In this document: positions 10,561 to 20,744 of the stretch, one piece after another
Layout: every line of letters begins with the position of its first letter
Numbering within the stretch: the stretch's first letter is position 1
DNA from: Chara braunii
Taxonomy: Eukaryota > Streptophyta > Charophyceae > Charales > Characeae
DNA length: 64,000 nt
Direction: 5' to 3'
Assembly (NCBI GenBank): GCA_003427395.1
Contig: BFEA01000226.1
Span: forward strand, 126,634-190,633
Program-made: the position numbers and the translations under genes
Notes under the pieces: generated by a model
Seen by the model: the letters and a program-made list of their open reading frames with translations, nothing else
Told to the model about the DNA's origin: nothing
The model's database searches: none

Positions 10561-10850
10561 ACTCTCCTCCTCCTCTTCTGTGTCTCTTCTCTCCTCCTAC
10601 ACTGCAAATGGCTATGCCAGAGGATTATCATTGAGAGAATTTGAGACTCTCCTCCTCTTCTCTGTCTCTTCTCTCCTCTTTCTCTCCTCTCATGCTCTTC
10701 TTTGATGAGACGATACTCTTGAACTGTGCATATGATCGAGACATGGACATGACATTGATGTTGGAAACTTCATGAGGCGCACTGGGTACGATCGAGACAT
10801 AGGACATGACATTGATTTTGGAAACTTCATGAGGCGCACTGGGTTCAGAC
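10561..10850. repeat. CT-rich duplication and ~60-bp tandem repeat
   Basis: GAGACTCTCCTCCTC..TGTCTCTTCTCTCCTC occurs at 10,558-10,598 and 10,642-10,690. At 10,732-10,850, a unit GATCGAGACAT.GACATGACATTG, then TTGGAAACTTCATGAGGCGC and ACTGGGT, is present twice. Confidence 0.65.
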
Positions 10851-11026
10851 TTCTATTGCATTACTGACTGGTTTCTCAACGAGACTGGATTCATTACATT
10901 AACCTGGCATTAGGAAGATATGAGAATTCTTCATCTATGTACGAGGGATTGATCTGCTGGTGGGCTTGTCAGCGATTGTTGATATGCAGCCGTCTGACTT
11001 ACTCTGGGATCTCTGTCTTCAAAATG

Positions 11027-11217
11027 AATTTACCCATGGGAGGGGATGTCCGCGTCTTCCAAAAGAAACTGCAGCCATGTGATGTCAGTTTCGTCCAAAT
11101 GAAATTACCCATGGGGTTTCCGTTTATTCCAAATGAAACTACAGCCATGGGAGATCTGTTTCTTCCAAATGAAACTAGCCATGGGGTGTCCATTTATTCC
11201 AAATGAAATCAGCCATA
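11027..11217. repeat. ~37-bp minisatellite with CCATGG in each unit
   Basis: About six diverged units (starts near 11,031, 11,071, 11,106, 11,144, 11,179 and 11,210) share CCATGGG followed by TTTATTCCAAATGAAACTA. Spacing is 31-40 bp. The array is open in one frame on each strand and gives a periodic 12-13-residue peptide, but nothing else supports coding. Confidence 0.7.
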
Positions 11218-11944
11218 ACAATCCAATGTTCTTACGTTTGTGAAGTGTAGGCAGAGTAGGGCTGAAGTAACTTCCATGGTACAGAAGGGTGCTTGGTTGG
11301 AAGCCAGGAAACGATAGCGGGGAGTGGTGTGGGTTAACATTTTTATTTCCTCTGGGATGCATCAAATGCTGATGATGTGGCCTAAAGGACGAACTCGTTG
11401 ATTATGTAGCCTTAGAGGGCAAACCCTGTACTATGTGATGATGTCAATATCAGACTATCACCGCGCATTTTCTGCTGTGTGCTTCTGTTTGCTGCTGCTC
11501 TCACGGCGCAATTGGTTATGAGCGGTTGCGTAGCTCATTGGTTGATTATTATCAGATATAAGACGTACAGGTGAGCTTGTTCTAGGGAAACACTGGGTGC
11601 GATTCATTTGCTAAGCTCTCTTGTATATCCAAGGGAGCTGGTTCCCACACTATGAAATCACTAACACAAAAGGATCCGGGCCATCTAAGGGCCTACCTGC
11701 CCACAACTGGGTTCATCACAGGCATGCAACAAATCTTGAATCTGGGCCGTCTTGTCCTACTAGGCCAAGTGCCCAGATTGATGCATGATCGTATGATTTT
11801 AAGATCGCACGACGATCTGGGCCTGTGAATGTTCTCTGTAAGGGTCGCCTGCTCGTAAGAAAGCTGCGCTTTCTTTCTAAAGGCCTGTTGGAAGTTGGCC
11901 AAAAGCAACCGGGTGGTTGTGGCAAACCACATCATTGCAAAGGT

Positions 11945-12034
11945 GGAGTTATTCAAAGCCAGGGTTCTGCCCTGGCTTGATGTATAGGTTCTGCCCTGGA
12001 TTGATGTATAGGTTCTGCCCTGGCTTGATATATA
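11945..12034. repeat. ~25-bp tandem repeat
   Basis: TTCTGCCCTGG(C/A)TTGATGTA followed by TAGG is repeated three times (11,963-12,034). It directly abuts the mitochondrial-tRNA-Ser repeat that begins at about 12,035. Confidence 0.75.
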
Positions 12035-12210
12035 GGTGAAAACAAAACAAATAAAAATCCACAAAAAACGAATTCGAGCTTCCTCGATAATCATTTTCAA
12101 TACTGAATTCATTATCCGTAAATTAACATACATGAGCGGATGGAGAGGGATTCGAACCCCCGATATTTTGTAATATGTCAGTTTTCAAGACTGATACTTT
12201 CAACCACTTG
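12035..12210 (-). repeat. Repeat with mitochondrial-type tRNA-Ser(UGA) relic, 5'-truncated
   Basis: On the minus strand the sequence contains the anticodon arm TCAGTCTTGAAAACTGA, a long variable arm, the T arm GGGGGTTCGAATCCC and the end TCCATCCG. This matches the plant-mitochondrial trnS(UGA) layout. The tRNA ends at 12,137; its 5' acceptor strand and D arm are lost near 12,208. About 100 bp follow the tRNA and end in TTTATTTGTTTTGTTTTC. The same tRNA plus tail recurs at 56,785-56,966 with the same outer boundary. It is either a NUMT that was copied or a SINE-like retroposon headed by a mitochondrial tRNA. Not a working tRNA gene. Confidence 0.75.
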
Positions 12211-12471
12211 TTTTAGTTTCTGTCTGTGGTGACATAATTTCCTTCCTCCTTATATAGGTTCTTCGCCAGCAGTGCAGTCAGCACTGAGACTAGTAGTACG
12301 GGCACTGAGTCTTCTTGACAGACCTTTATTGCTTACTCTAATTCCCAAGTAGAGCAGAAGTGCTGTGGGGTCTGCCCATTGCATACCTGATAGGGTTCCC
12401 TTGATGGTGGATTGTCGCTGGATAGCCATGAGCGTGGTGTCTTTTGACCAATTTTACTTTCATTTCTGAAG

Positions 12472-12980
12472 CTAGTTGAAAAGCTTGCAGTGGTCTAATT
12501 GGAGCATGGAGGAGTCAGTGGCTCTCATGAGAACAGTCGTGTCGTTTGCAAACAGGAAGACCGGAGGAAGGGGGGCTGTTTGTCTGTTCTTGTTTGTGAT
12601 GCTTATCAGTCTTTCATCTTTCTTTAGTAGGAAGCTGCTGCTTCCAGTATAAAGACAAAAATGTGTGCTGCCCTCCATCTTACTGATCTGGTACTGATCT
12701 GGTACTGATCTGGTACTGATCTGGTTGTTCTGTAGGGGTTGGCTAGGAACCTCTTGACCTGGATTATATCGGTTGTGTCATTGTATAGGATACTTACCCA
12801 TGGTCTGAGTGTCCCAATTGACTCCGTGCTCTCACAGAAAGCTTTTTCGAAATCAAAGAATGATATCGCTGGTGAGATTCCGTGCTCTCACAGAAAGCTT
12901 TTTCGAAATCAAAGAATGATATCGCTGCTGAGATTCTTTTCTCGTGGATGATCTTTGGGGACTCGTTCAGTGTCATGATG
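12472..12980 (-). pseudogene. LINE reverse transcriptase fragment, degenerate
   Basis: On the minus strand near 12,940 an open frame reads ISFFDFEKAFCES, matching RT motif A of LINEs (FIDFEKAFD; note C where the second catalytic region starts). About 120 codons downstream, near 12,550, another reads FLFANDTTVLM, a damaged F/YADD box (AND instead of ADD). The motif A region is tandemly duplicated (12,819-12,876 and 12,877-12,935), and an 11-bp TCTGGTACTGA repeat lies at 12,684-12,726. The order and spacing match the better-preserved LINE at 42-43 kb. The loss of an Asp and the frameshifts make it inactive. Confidence 0.65.
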
Positions 12981-14680
12981 TTGTATCAATCTGTAGTATA
13001 AAGCCTTGGGTCATTTCTGTAGACCATTGTTACGTGGGACCCGGACCAGAACCCGGATCTGGCCAGACATGGAACTGGACGTATGTTCGAGACGGTCTGG
13101 GCGTTTGGACCTCCAGAGACATAAACTGGACCTTCCGGAGATTTTGGACCCGGACAGTCCGGAAAAAAGAAACCCGGGTAAAAGTGCAAGGAACCTTACT
13201 GTTCACAACTTGCTTGAGAGCATATCATCGCACGCATCCATGTCATCACACGTGCAAAGTGACTTCACTCAAAACCAGAATGAGATGAGATAAGAACCAA
13301 TAGCACAGCTTATATTATCAATGTCTTTGAATACAAAGAATATCGAGAGTTCCAGAGTTCATCGCCACCCAGAAGTAGGTCTCCTTCTTCAATCAACATC
13401 ATGGGACCTGGCTCTACCAGCGTCCTCCTTCAGAAATCAAGTGTGGCGCAACAGGTAAGTATTCACCATATCCAGACTTTCTCCCTGTCCTCTCTCTCTC
13501 TCTCTCTCTCTCTTAGAACTATGTCTTGATTCTCACTCTTCACTCAGCATGCACACTCTCACCTACGAAGATCTACTTTGAATGTCACTCACTGATGCTC
13601 TAACGACTAATTCTCTCTACTACTAACATGGGCTGGCGTAGCTATGGCTTTCCTGCAGCCAGCGCCCAGCCTCCCTTCTTCCTGGCGCAGCTCTACTTCA
13701 GCCAGCGCCGTCCATCCAGCTAGCGCACAAGTGCCACAGCACTTCTACGCATCAATGCCAGAGGAAAATCTGTCATGGGAGCTTCGTTTCTTATAGTGCT
13801 GGCCTCCCCAAACGAGGGCTGAATCCTGTCTGTCTTTGGTCCTTTCCCAGTCCCAGCCTCTGTGTATGTGTCCCAGACCTGTTTCCTTCAAGGGTCACTG
13901 CTGCTGCGGCCTCCAGGCCTTGATTTCGGACTTCTAGTCTGCACCTAGACTTCCCCTTCAACTTGAATCCGAACTGGGACTGAACTCTTTGACTTTTCTT
14001 TTAGACAGACACATCCTTTGCACGAACGGACACCTTTACTGCACGAACAGACACATTTGACTGCACGTACAGACACATCTCTGCATGAACAGACAGGAGT
14101 TGCACATCCCCTGGATGAGCAGATGTAACCCAAATACTTAGATATCGCAACTGTTCGTCCAGGGGCACAATCGTGACCTTTGACAATGCCTTTTGCTTTA
14201 GTTTAGAGTGTGACTTTTGACCCAGAGAACATGTCTTTTGATCTGCTTTCACGAATTGGGCTTTGGGCGAGGTATCCCAATATGCTGTTCCCGTCAGTCA
14301 GGGGCTGCATCGGGTAAAGGCCCTTTTAAAAGGGTGTAGGGAGGGTACAACCTGTACCTGTGCCTAGGGTGCTGTGACTGCTGCATTTCTCTCACAGCAT
14401 GACCAACACCCTGCACCGCTCTGTTCTTCCTGGTATTAACTGAAGGGTGCAGGAACAGAGGGGTACATACAGCACCTTGCAGCCACATGTCCCCAACTTA
14501 TTGCTGATGTGAACTTGGTTCAAGTAACAAAACAAATAAATAAAACAGAAACTGGAAGGGAGCAACAGAGGGTGTAGGCTGCTGTCGCTTACCTCAAGAC
14601 TGTGTCCGGCCACCACCAGGCGACACCACACGCATGTCAAACAACACACTGCACGTGCACGTCAAAGAGGGGAACACACA
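12981..14680. other. Intergenic DNA with possible solo LTR and minor repeats
   Basis: From about 13,028 (TGTTACGTGGGACCCGG) to 13,453 (GCGCAACA) the DNA has the shape of a solo LTR: TGTTAC/..AACA ends and an AT-rich TTATATTATC near 13,307. No 5-bp target duplication is visible, so this is weak. A CT run lies at 13,491-13,513. A ~25-30-bp CACGAACAGACACAT repeat runs from 14,018 to 14,100. No gene is recognised. Confidence 0.3.
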
Positions 14681-14815
14681 TTAAACCACCACTACCTCCA
14701 GGTTTTTAGGCCGTTGACGTGGTGGCTGAATCGGTGCGCTGCACAGGTCCATGTGCATTTGCCTCAGAGCCTTCCCAGAGGGGGCCTAAGACCCCCTGAG
14801 GTACTGGTGGCTTAA
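14681..14815. mobile_element. Miniature TIR element (TTAA-CCACCAGTACC family)
   Basis: The left end is TTAAACCACCACTACCTCC; the right end, reverse complemented, is TTAAGCCACCAGTACCTC. The 135-bp element has no coding frame. Internal sequence differs from the members at 9.2, 36.0 and 58.9 kb, but the terminal 16-18 bp agree. The TTAA at both ends suggests insertion into TTAA. Confidence 0.65.
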
Positions 14816-14888
14816 ACAACTTTGGGAAGAATGATGCAAATAACTTGAAATAAACAAGAGAATTAGCAAAGATAACTTTGAAAAACAG

Positions 14889-15779
14889 TCAAGTTCGAAC
14901 TTTGAACTTCAATCTTGGAAGATTTAAGTTCAACGTAAGAACTTCGAAGCGCGTGGCCGTCATGCACTTCTCTCCCTCTCTCTCTCTCTCTCTCCCCCTC
15001 ATGGCTGCTCTGCGCTCTTTTGCTGAAATCAGAGCTACTGGAGAATCTATACTGGTCTCCCTCTCCTCCGTATCCGCATCACTTGCATGAGTGGATGTTT
15101 CCACATGCTTGGATGCTTCGACACCTTCAACTCCCTCCTCCTCATCTGCCTGCATGTTCGCCTGCTGCACCTTTTGCGGTCGCCCTGGCCCTCCTTTTGT
15201 TGGGGCCTTTGTGAGTGAAGCGTATGTGTGGGCCCGGGCAGTGGTATACTTCTCAGCGTGGTCGGTTGTGATGTTCTTCATAGCACGCTGAGATTTGGAC
15301 AGAGCCAACCATTTGGATGAAGCTCGTTGGTGTGAAATGCGTTCGCACTGCCGCCCTTCATCATCAGCATTATTGCCATCGTCACGCCTATTGCGACACA
15401 ACCTGGCTGTCCATTGCCCCACTTCGCACTTCACATATTTGCGGAGTTCCTTTCTTGTGAGCTTTCTATCCTCCGCCCAATGCAAGCACGTTGTCATCTC
15501 CTTTGGGCTTGCTCTCCAAGCTGCACAACAGAAACTGGTTCCATCTATTATGCACAAGCTTAACTGTTTGCGTGGTCTGTATCCTCTCGAAGAGGCTCCG
15601 AATCCGCTTGCAGCTGGACGGAGAGGTCCCCTGTCCCAACAAACGAATTGTCTGCCACTTTTGGATGGGCATCTCGCTGCGCCATCTCCTCCACCATCTC
15701 GAAGGGTGCCAGTCCCATGCACTTGCCACCGCATCCTCCGAGTTAAAATTCCTTGTTCCTTCAATCCAGCAACTAACAA
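14889..15779 (-). CDS. Possible coding exon or old transposon frame, unknown function
   Basis: An open frame of about 296 codons (first ATG near 15,731) encodes a hydrophilic protein. It has KLTRKELRKYVKCEVGQW near residue 105, a GGPGRPQK A/T-hook-like segment near residue 190 and an acidic EEEGVEGVE stretch after it. It ends in an Arg/Glu run made by a CT microsatellite (14,970-14,995). The basic-acidic make-up and GRP motif are compatible with a nuclear or DNA-binding protein, but I recognise no family. Opposite-strand frames here are less protein-like. The frame could be an exon of a gene continuing upstream on the minus strand (frames at 16.3-18.3 kb) or transposon remains. Confidence 0.35.
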   Translation of the reverse strand: MLVAGLKEQGILTRRMRWQVHGTGTLRDGGGDGAARCPSKSGRQFVCWDRGPLRPAASGFGASSRGYRPRKQLSLCIIDGTSFCCAAWRASPKEMTTCLHWAEDRKLTRKELRKYVKCEVGQWTARLCRNRRDDGNNADDEGRQCERISHQRASSKWLALSKSQRAMKNITTDHAEKYTTARAHTYASLTKAPTKGGPGRPQKVQQANMQADEEEGVEGVEASKHVETSTHASDADTEERETSIDSPVALISAKERRAAMRGREREREGEKCMTATRFEVLTLNLNLPRLKFKVRT

Positions 15780-16315
15780 CGACGATGGAGATTACAGACA
15801 TGGCAAGCAGCTCAACTGTGTAAGGAATGGAGGTTACTGTGTTCCATCATCTCCAAACTATTCCCCCCCTTCAGCTTGCTGTCCTTTGGCAGCTTCACGA
15901 TCAGGGGGGTGAAAGTCCTTGGCTCAATTCACCCATGTCTTCTGATCGATGTCTGTTCTGTCTGTGTAAATCAGTCATTCTGTTCTGGCATCAAATTGGT
16001 AGTCTCAAATTCTCAATGCTCCCAAAGGGAACGTATCTGATATTTTTCTTTCACCTCATCGCATTCTGTGCTTCCTCTAGTCTGGGTAGTGCTACTGAGA
16101 CATCTTTTTTTTGTTTTGTTTTAAATAAACGAGTCATCTATTGTGATCTGCCACTCGTGCTGTCACCAAGGGGTGCATCCCATCAGAGTTCTTCAAGCTG
16201 CCTGCGTTGTCACATGGGGGACTGGGGGACCTTCCCCTCCAGCGATCAGGTGCAGCGAGATGCATTCCTGTGTGTGGGCCTTGTTGAGCTTACGAAGCCT
16301 CTCTCAGTTTGTGCT

Positions 16316-16684
16316 TCAACAACTGCAGTCTCTTTTTGGTCTTCCAGGAACCTTTGGGCAAAGGTCTCTGAACGAATCATCTAAATGGGTGTACTTGTTC
16401 TGTGTTTGCTCTTGTTCCATGACACTCTTTTTCTCATCATAATGGAAGGCCGTGTATGCTGAAATTTCTTCTGCAGCAAGTTCTGCTTTCTTGAGAGCAT
16501 TGAATTGTTTGGGAGAAGTTTGAGATGCCTGTCTCTTTGCCATTCTTGCATCTTCGTTCCATGTGTTCACGCACACTTTTTTTCCTTTTCTCGGTTTATG
16601 TGTGTCGTCCTTGCGAAGGGGCTCTATGTTAAACTTCTCTGCCCCGAAGGACAGGCTGTTTGGATATCTAGCTGGTGCTTGCAT
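16316..16684 (-). CDS. Possible coding exon, unknown function
   Basis: A 122-codon minus-strand frame starts with ATG. It is Lys/Glu-rich, with KRQASQTSPKQFNALKKAEL and AAEEISAYTAFHYDEKKSV segments typical of a helical charged protein. It lies in the same orientation as the 14.9-15.8 kb frame and about 0.5 kb upstream of it, so the two may belong to one gene or element. No domain is recognised. Confidence 0.3.
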   Translation of the reverse strand: MQAPARYPNSLSFGAEKFNIEPLRKDDTHKPRKGKKVCVNTWNEDARMAKRQASQTSPKQFNALKKAELAAEEISAYTAFHYDEKKSVMEQEQTQNKYTHLDDSFRDLCPKVPGRPKRDCSC

Positions 16685-17216
16685 TGTCTTTTTGTTTTCT
16701 CGATATCTCTGAGCTGTTGCACCGGTTTCAGGTCTTGTGAATCAGACTGGCTTTTGCTTGCTGAGCCCCCTGGTTCGCTTTCCGGATCTGAGGCGTGCTA
16801 TGCTGTCAGAATTGGCAGTGTCTGGCATGGATTCTGCTTATATCTCCGTACCCAGGTGTGCCATTTGAATTGCTGCCTGTTTGGATTGCACAGTTTGAAA
16901 GATCTCGGCACACCATTCTTTTGTTTGTCGTCTCCATTAGATAGATGCCTTCGTGCTGTCCTGTTGCAGTGCTCTGTTCTACACTACATGAGCTGTCTTT
17001 CTTTTCTATCTGACTGAGACCGAATTGCTTGGAATTTGGTGGGGGCTCGTTCGGATATTTTTATCCAGTTTCTTGACAAATTTGAACTAAGGATCCCACA
17101 GGAAATCCTTGCAGGCTTCTTCTTCTCGCACAACTCTCAGTCATTCAGGGGGATACTGGAGAAGTTGTTCGGGTGGCCTTGTTCTTTCTCTGCACCTTTC
17201 CAGTCTGACTGGAGTG

Positions 17217-17473
17217 GATTATCATTGGAGACCCAGCCATTGTACTCTGGATCGGCGATAACCCACATGCCTGGTGCTTCCAGCTCTTCGACTCAGTATC
17301 TTTGGATGGAGTTTCCACTCTTTCACTTGGGTAGGGAATTTGGAGTAGATTACCATTGAAGACCCTGCTATCGTACTCTGGATGTGAGATAAAACACATG
17401 CCTGGTGCTTCCAGCGCTTCGACTCAGTATCTTTGGACGTAGTTTCCGCTCTTTTGCTTGGGTAGGGAATTTG
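17217..17473. repeat. ~130-bp tandem duplication
   Basis: ATTACCATTGAAGACCCTGC through GGGTAGGGAATTTGG is present twice (17,217-17,343 and 17,347-17,473) with few differences. It includes CATGCCTGGTGCTTCCAGC and GACTCAGTATCTTTGGA. The minus-strand frame at 17,368-17,772 runs into it. Confidence 0.8.
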
Positions 17474-17772
17474 GGGCACGTGCGATCAGTTCCCGAATGC
17501 CGTCTATCTTTGCATCGGAAGAAGATCGGAGAAGCCTTGGTAGAGATCATTATGAACTGTGATTTGGCTTCCAAGATCAGTTTCCATGTGCCCGGAAAAA
17601 GGAGGTCGTCTGTTTTGACCTCCTGTATTGCACTAATTATATTGCATTGTTGTTGGGAACAAAACTCCGGAGTCGGTATGGTCCACTTCAAAACTTTGTT
17701 AGCTGGGTACTCTCTCTCATTTCTATCAACGATGAGATCGTGAGCACCTTTCGGGATGTCATCACATTGCAC
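17368..17772 (-). CDS. Possible coding exon, unknown function
   Basis: This minus-strand open frame of 134 codons includes DIPKGAHDLIVDRNEREYPA near its start and CSQQQCNIISAIQEVKTDD later, which look like genuine globular-protein sequence. The C-terminal third is in the tandem duplication at 17,217-17,473. A further frame upstream at 17,837-18,316 repeats a KxRxWxSPTxKIK motif because of the tandem repeat there. Family not recognised. Confidence 0.3.
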   Translation of the reverse strand: MQCDDIPKGAHDLIVDRNEREYPANKVLKWTIPTPEFCSQQQCNIISAIQEVKTDDLLFPGTWKLILEAKSQFIMISTKASPIFFRCKDRRHSGTDRTCPKFPTQAKERKLRPKILSRSAGSTRHVFYLTSRVR

Positions 17773-17986
17773 CCCAAAAAAATGCTCTTTGACTCTTTGA
17801 GAGGTTTCCGTTTCTGTAGGACGGCAAATGTTGGGTTCAGTCTTTGGGTACTCTTGTGGTTTTCGTCTGGTGATTATGCACAGCCCGATCCATCACAATT
17901 TCTGAACCTCGTATACTCTTCACCATTGAACACCATGGCACCACCATTATCGAATTCCTTCCAGGTGTCTTAGGGAAAAAGCGGCA

Positions 17987-18282
17987 CTCGTATTCGTAAG
18001 CTTTTCTTTTATCTTCATTGTAGGCAATCGCGAGCCCTGTTTCTTTGTGGGTGGCACAACTCTTTTGTGCATTTTGCTGTCGCTCATATTCGTAATCTTT
18101 TTTTTTTTTTATCTTGATTGTAGGCGATTGCCAGTTCCGGCTTTTTGCTGGCGGCACAACTCTTTCGTGCGTTTTGCCGTCACTCGTATTCTCACACTTT
18201 TCTTTTATTTTGACTGTAGGCGATCGCCAGTCCCGTTCTCTCGCTGGCGGCACAACTCTCTTGTGCGCTTTGTCCAGCTCAG
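17987..18282. repeat. ~98-bp tandem repeat, three units, each with a 3'-splice-site-like motif
   Basis: Units begin near 17,987, 18,083 and 18,183. Each has a T-rich tract ending in TGTAGGC(A/G)AT(T/C)GC.AG, then GGCGGCACAACTCT.T.GTGC. The plus strand of each unit resembles a polypyrimidine tract followed by TAG. Confidence 0.8.
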
Positions 18283-18451
18283 GAACTTTGCCATCAGGAT
18301 ACCTCCCCTGCAACACTTCCTCCTCCTACCCAATGCTGACTGATCACCTTTCCCACCAGTCTCTCGTCCTGACCTCTCGTGTCGTCTATGAAAAGGTGCA
18401 GAGCTTCATTATCAATGATGCTGTAGTTGGAGCCTGATGGCAAATAAGAAA

Positions 18452-18657
18452 CAGTGGGTGATGAACTGACTAATTGGGAAAAACAAAACAAATAAGAAAC
18501 CGTGCAGCTCTACAGAGGTGTGTAAGGGACTCGCGGCGCCGCACACCGACTTTTCAGTGGGTGATGAACTGACTAATTGGGAAAAACAAAACAAATAAGA
18601 AACCGTACAGCTCTACAGAGGTGTGTAAGGGACTCGCGGCGCCGCGCACCGACTTTT
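18452..18657. repeat. 103-bp tandem duplication
   Basis: CAGTGGGTGATGAACTGACT through GCGCACCGACTTTT is present twice, at 18,452-18,554 and 18,555-18,657, with about two differences. Each unit contains AAAACAAAACAAATAAGAAA, which resembles the tail end of the mitochondrial-tRNA-Ser repeat at 12,035 and 56,785. Confidence 0.9.
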
Positions 18658-19109
18658 CATGTGCAAAGTTGCAAACAGACTTGGTGAGGTCTCACCAAAC
18701 GCGTGGAGTTCAGCACCAGCACTTTGATGGGACCTTTCAATAGGACACCGAATTGGGAGCTTCCCAACTGTCCAGACTGACTGTTCGGGCCTCTTTGGAC
18801 GATAGCGCAAGGATGGTTCTCGTCACCCAGTATCAGGAAATTTGACCAGGTACATGAGAAGTGAGGGGTCACCGAAGCCAGCCCAGTCTGAACGGATATG
18901 AGGTGAGTTTGCACATTTGGTGAGTGTTGCAGTGAGAGAGGCAGTTTGGCAAGGTCTTCTGAAGGTGAGACCTCAACGGGGAATTTCAGTTTTGGTTAAA
19001 CGGTGCAGTGAGGCCCTGAGGTGGGGAGTAGGTTTGTGCTTGTCTGCATTGCAGGGATATGGTAGGTGCAGCATGAGGGCGAGATAAGAGTGGGTGCATG
19101 AGAGTATGT

Positions 19110-19152
19110 CAGCTATAATGACCGTATGTTGGATTCGGGTGAAGACGGTAGG
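19110..19152 (+). repeat. Dispersed ~43-bp repeat, copy
   Basis: CAGCTATAATGACCGTATGT followed by TGGATTCGGGTGAAGACGG is a copy of the repeat at 627-669 and 6,622-6,713. Confidence 0.65.
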
Positions 19153-19474
19153 CAGTGGATGAGAGGCTCGGTGCTAGTCAGATAAGAGGAGTAGGTCGAT
19201 GAGACTACGCCCTGTGACATGGTAGGTGCAGCAGAAGGGCAGTTTGTACTCTACTTTTGGTTTGTCCTTTTCGGTAGTGCTTTCACAGAGACTTTACCCC
19301 TTCTGATTTTGTCTGCATTCGGGCGGTGATATGTTTAGTCCTGTTGTGCTGCACAGGTGCCTGTTTAGAGTGTCCGTTCTCTTAATGGCTGTGTGTGGCC
19401 AGGGGGTATTTTTGTCTTATCAGGACTAGTGCTATTTTTGAACGGCGACACAGGAAAGTCTTCCCGGAGCTGCA

Positions 19475-19790
19475 GACTTTGGACCTGCCTGGTGCAGAGA
19501 TCGCTGCTGGACCAGGGAATCCAGTTCCAGATGGACTTGAGTGGACCTGGGTGTGGGACACAGATTCAATCCCCCTGTTAAGACCATTGATCAGGCTCCC
19601 TCTGGACCTCCAGAATGGGTAGTCCAGAATGGCTGGACCAGGTCCACTCCTGTCCAGCCATTCTGGATCATTGATCAATGGTCTAAACAGGGGGATTGAA
19701 TCAATGGTCCAGCCCTCTGGAGAAGGTTTAGGTCCCAGACTCGGTATGGGTAGTCCAGACCAGAATGGCTGGACCGGATCTAGTAGACTC
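19475..19790. repeat. Foldback repeat
   Basis: ATTCAATCCCCCTGTTAAGA followed by CCATTGATCA (19,564-19,593) faces its near-complement TGATCAATGGTCTAAACAGG then GGGATTGAAT (19,672-19,701). Between them a tighter palindrome TCCAGAATGGCTGGACCAG / CTGTCCAGCCATTCTGGA (about 19,622-19,664) surrounds GTCCACTC. Further TGGACC..CCAGAATGG pieces occur to either side. This may be a foldback transposon remnant. Confidence 0.65.
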
Positions 19791-20324
19791 AGGCCCAGCA
19801 CTACAAGCGTCCTGGGCCAGGAGTGGTTACGTTGTGCACTTCACACTCTGAGCGCGACATACTGCTGGCGAGCAGTGTTGGGCTAGAGTAGGAGCTAGGC
19901 ATACAGCATAACTCGTGTACTGAAGTGCAGGGTGACTGGACGTCGGCAGAGGAGGAGAGGGTGCTCGCTTGCTGGCACCAGAGGTAGGGATGGTGATTAG
20001 AGCTGTACCGACCTGTTACCTGCATGACATCGGTGGCTCGAGGCACTGCTTTCCCCGTTCAGCACTCTCTACCAGGAATGGGGAGAAAGAGCTGAGTTCT
20101 TCCTCTTCTCCTGTCTCTTTTCTTCTTTAAGAGAGAGGCAGGGAGACTCGGTCATGGTTTAACGTTTTTGGAGAGGTCTGCTCTCCACTGAGTCTGCAGG
20201 AAACAGATTTTGGGCATATTGTTGTTGGAGGCAATGGGCAGGAGGATTGTGTTTTATTGGGATTGGCGTACTTTTTTTTCGCTCCTTTTTCTTCCTTTTC
20301 TGTTTCTCTGTTCATGGCTTAGTG

Positions 20325-20661
20325 GGGATTCCTTGTCCTCCCTCGCCGTGTGGGAGTCAATTCTCTGTGCACACAATCCCCAAGGTGTGCCATTCATCTA
20401 TTCCCTTTATATGTGCAGTTGACACCCTTTCCCATAGGATTATCCTTGGCTTTCCAGAATGCCCGACTTCGGATATAGATAGACACGTGTGTGTGCGTGT
20501 GTGCCAGGCATCCTGGAAAGCCGAGGCTAATTCTATGGGAAAGGGTATCAACTGCACAGATAAAGCAAATAGATGAATGACACACCCAGGGGATTGTGTG
20601 CCCAGAGAATTGACTCCCACGTCGTGGGGGAGGATACATACGTAGACGAAGGAATCCCCGG
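20325..20661. mobile_element. Foldback (long inverted repeat) element, ~140-bp arms
   Basis: The left arm (20,325 to about 20,477) and right arm (about 20,503-20,661) are diverged reverse complements. Matching blocks include GGGGATTCCTT / AAGGAATCCCC, GTGGGAGTCAATTCTCTG / CAGAGAATTGACTCCCAC and TGCAGTTGACACCCTTTCCC / GGGAAAGGGTATCAACTGCA. The loop is short and lies near 20,478-20,502. A (TG)n run starts just beyond the right end. Transcribed, it would form a long imperfect hairpin. No coding capacity. Confidence 0.8.
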
Positions 20662-20662
20662 A

Positions 20663-20665
<3 letters not shown>

Positions 20666-20744
<79 letters not shown>

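Noticed and set aside
11512-11605. tRNA gene (GTAGCTCATTGGTTGATT .. GGTGCGATTCATT)
   Set aside because: Box A resembles a tRNA, but box B is poor and no cloverleaf can be drawn; at most a decayed SINE.
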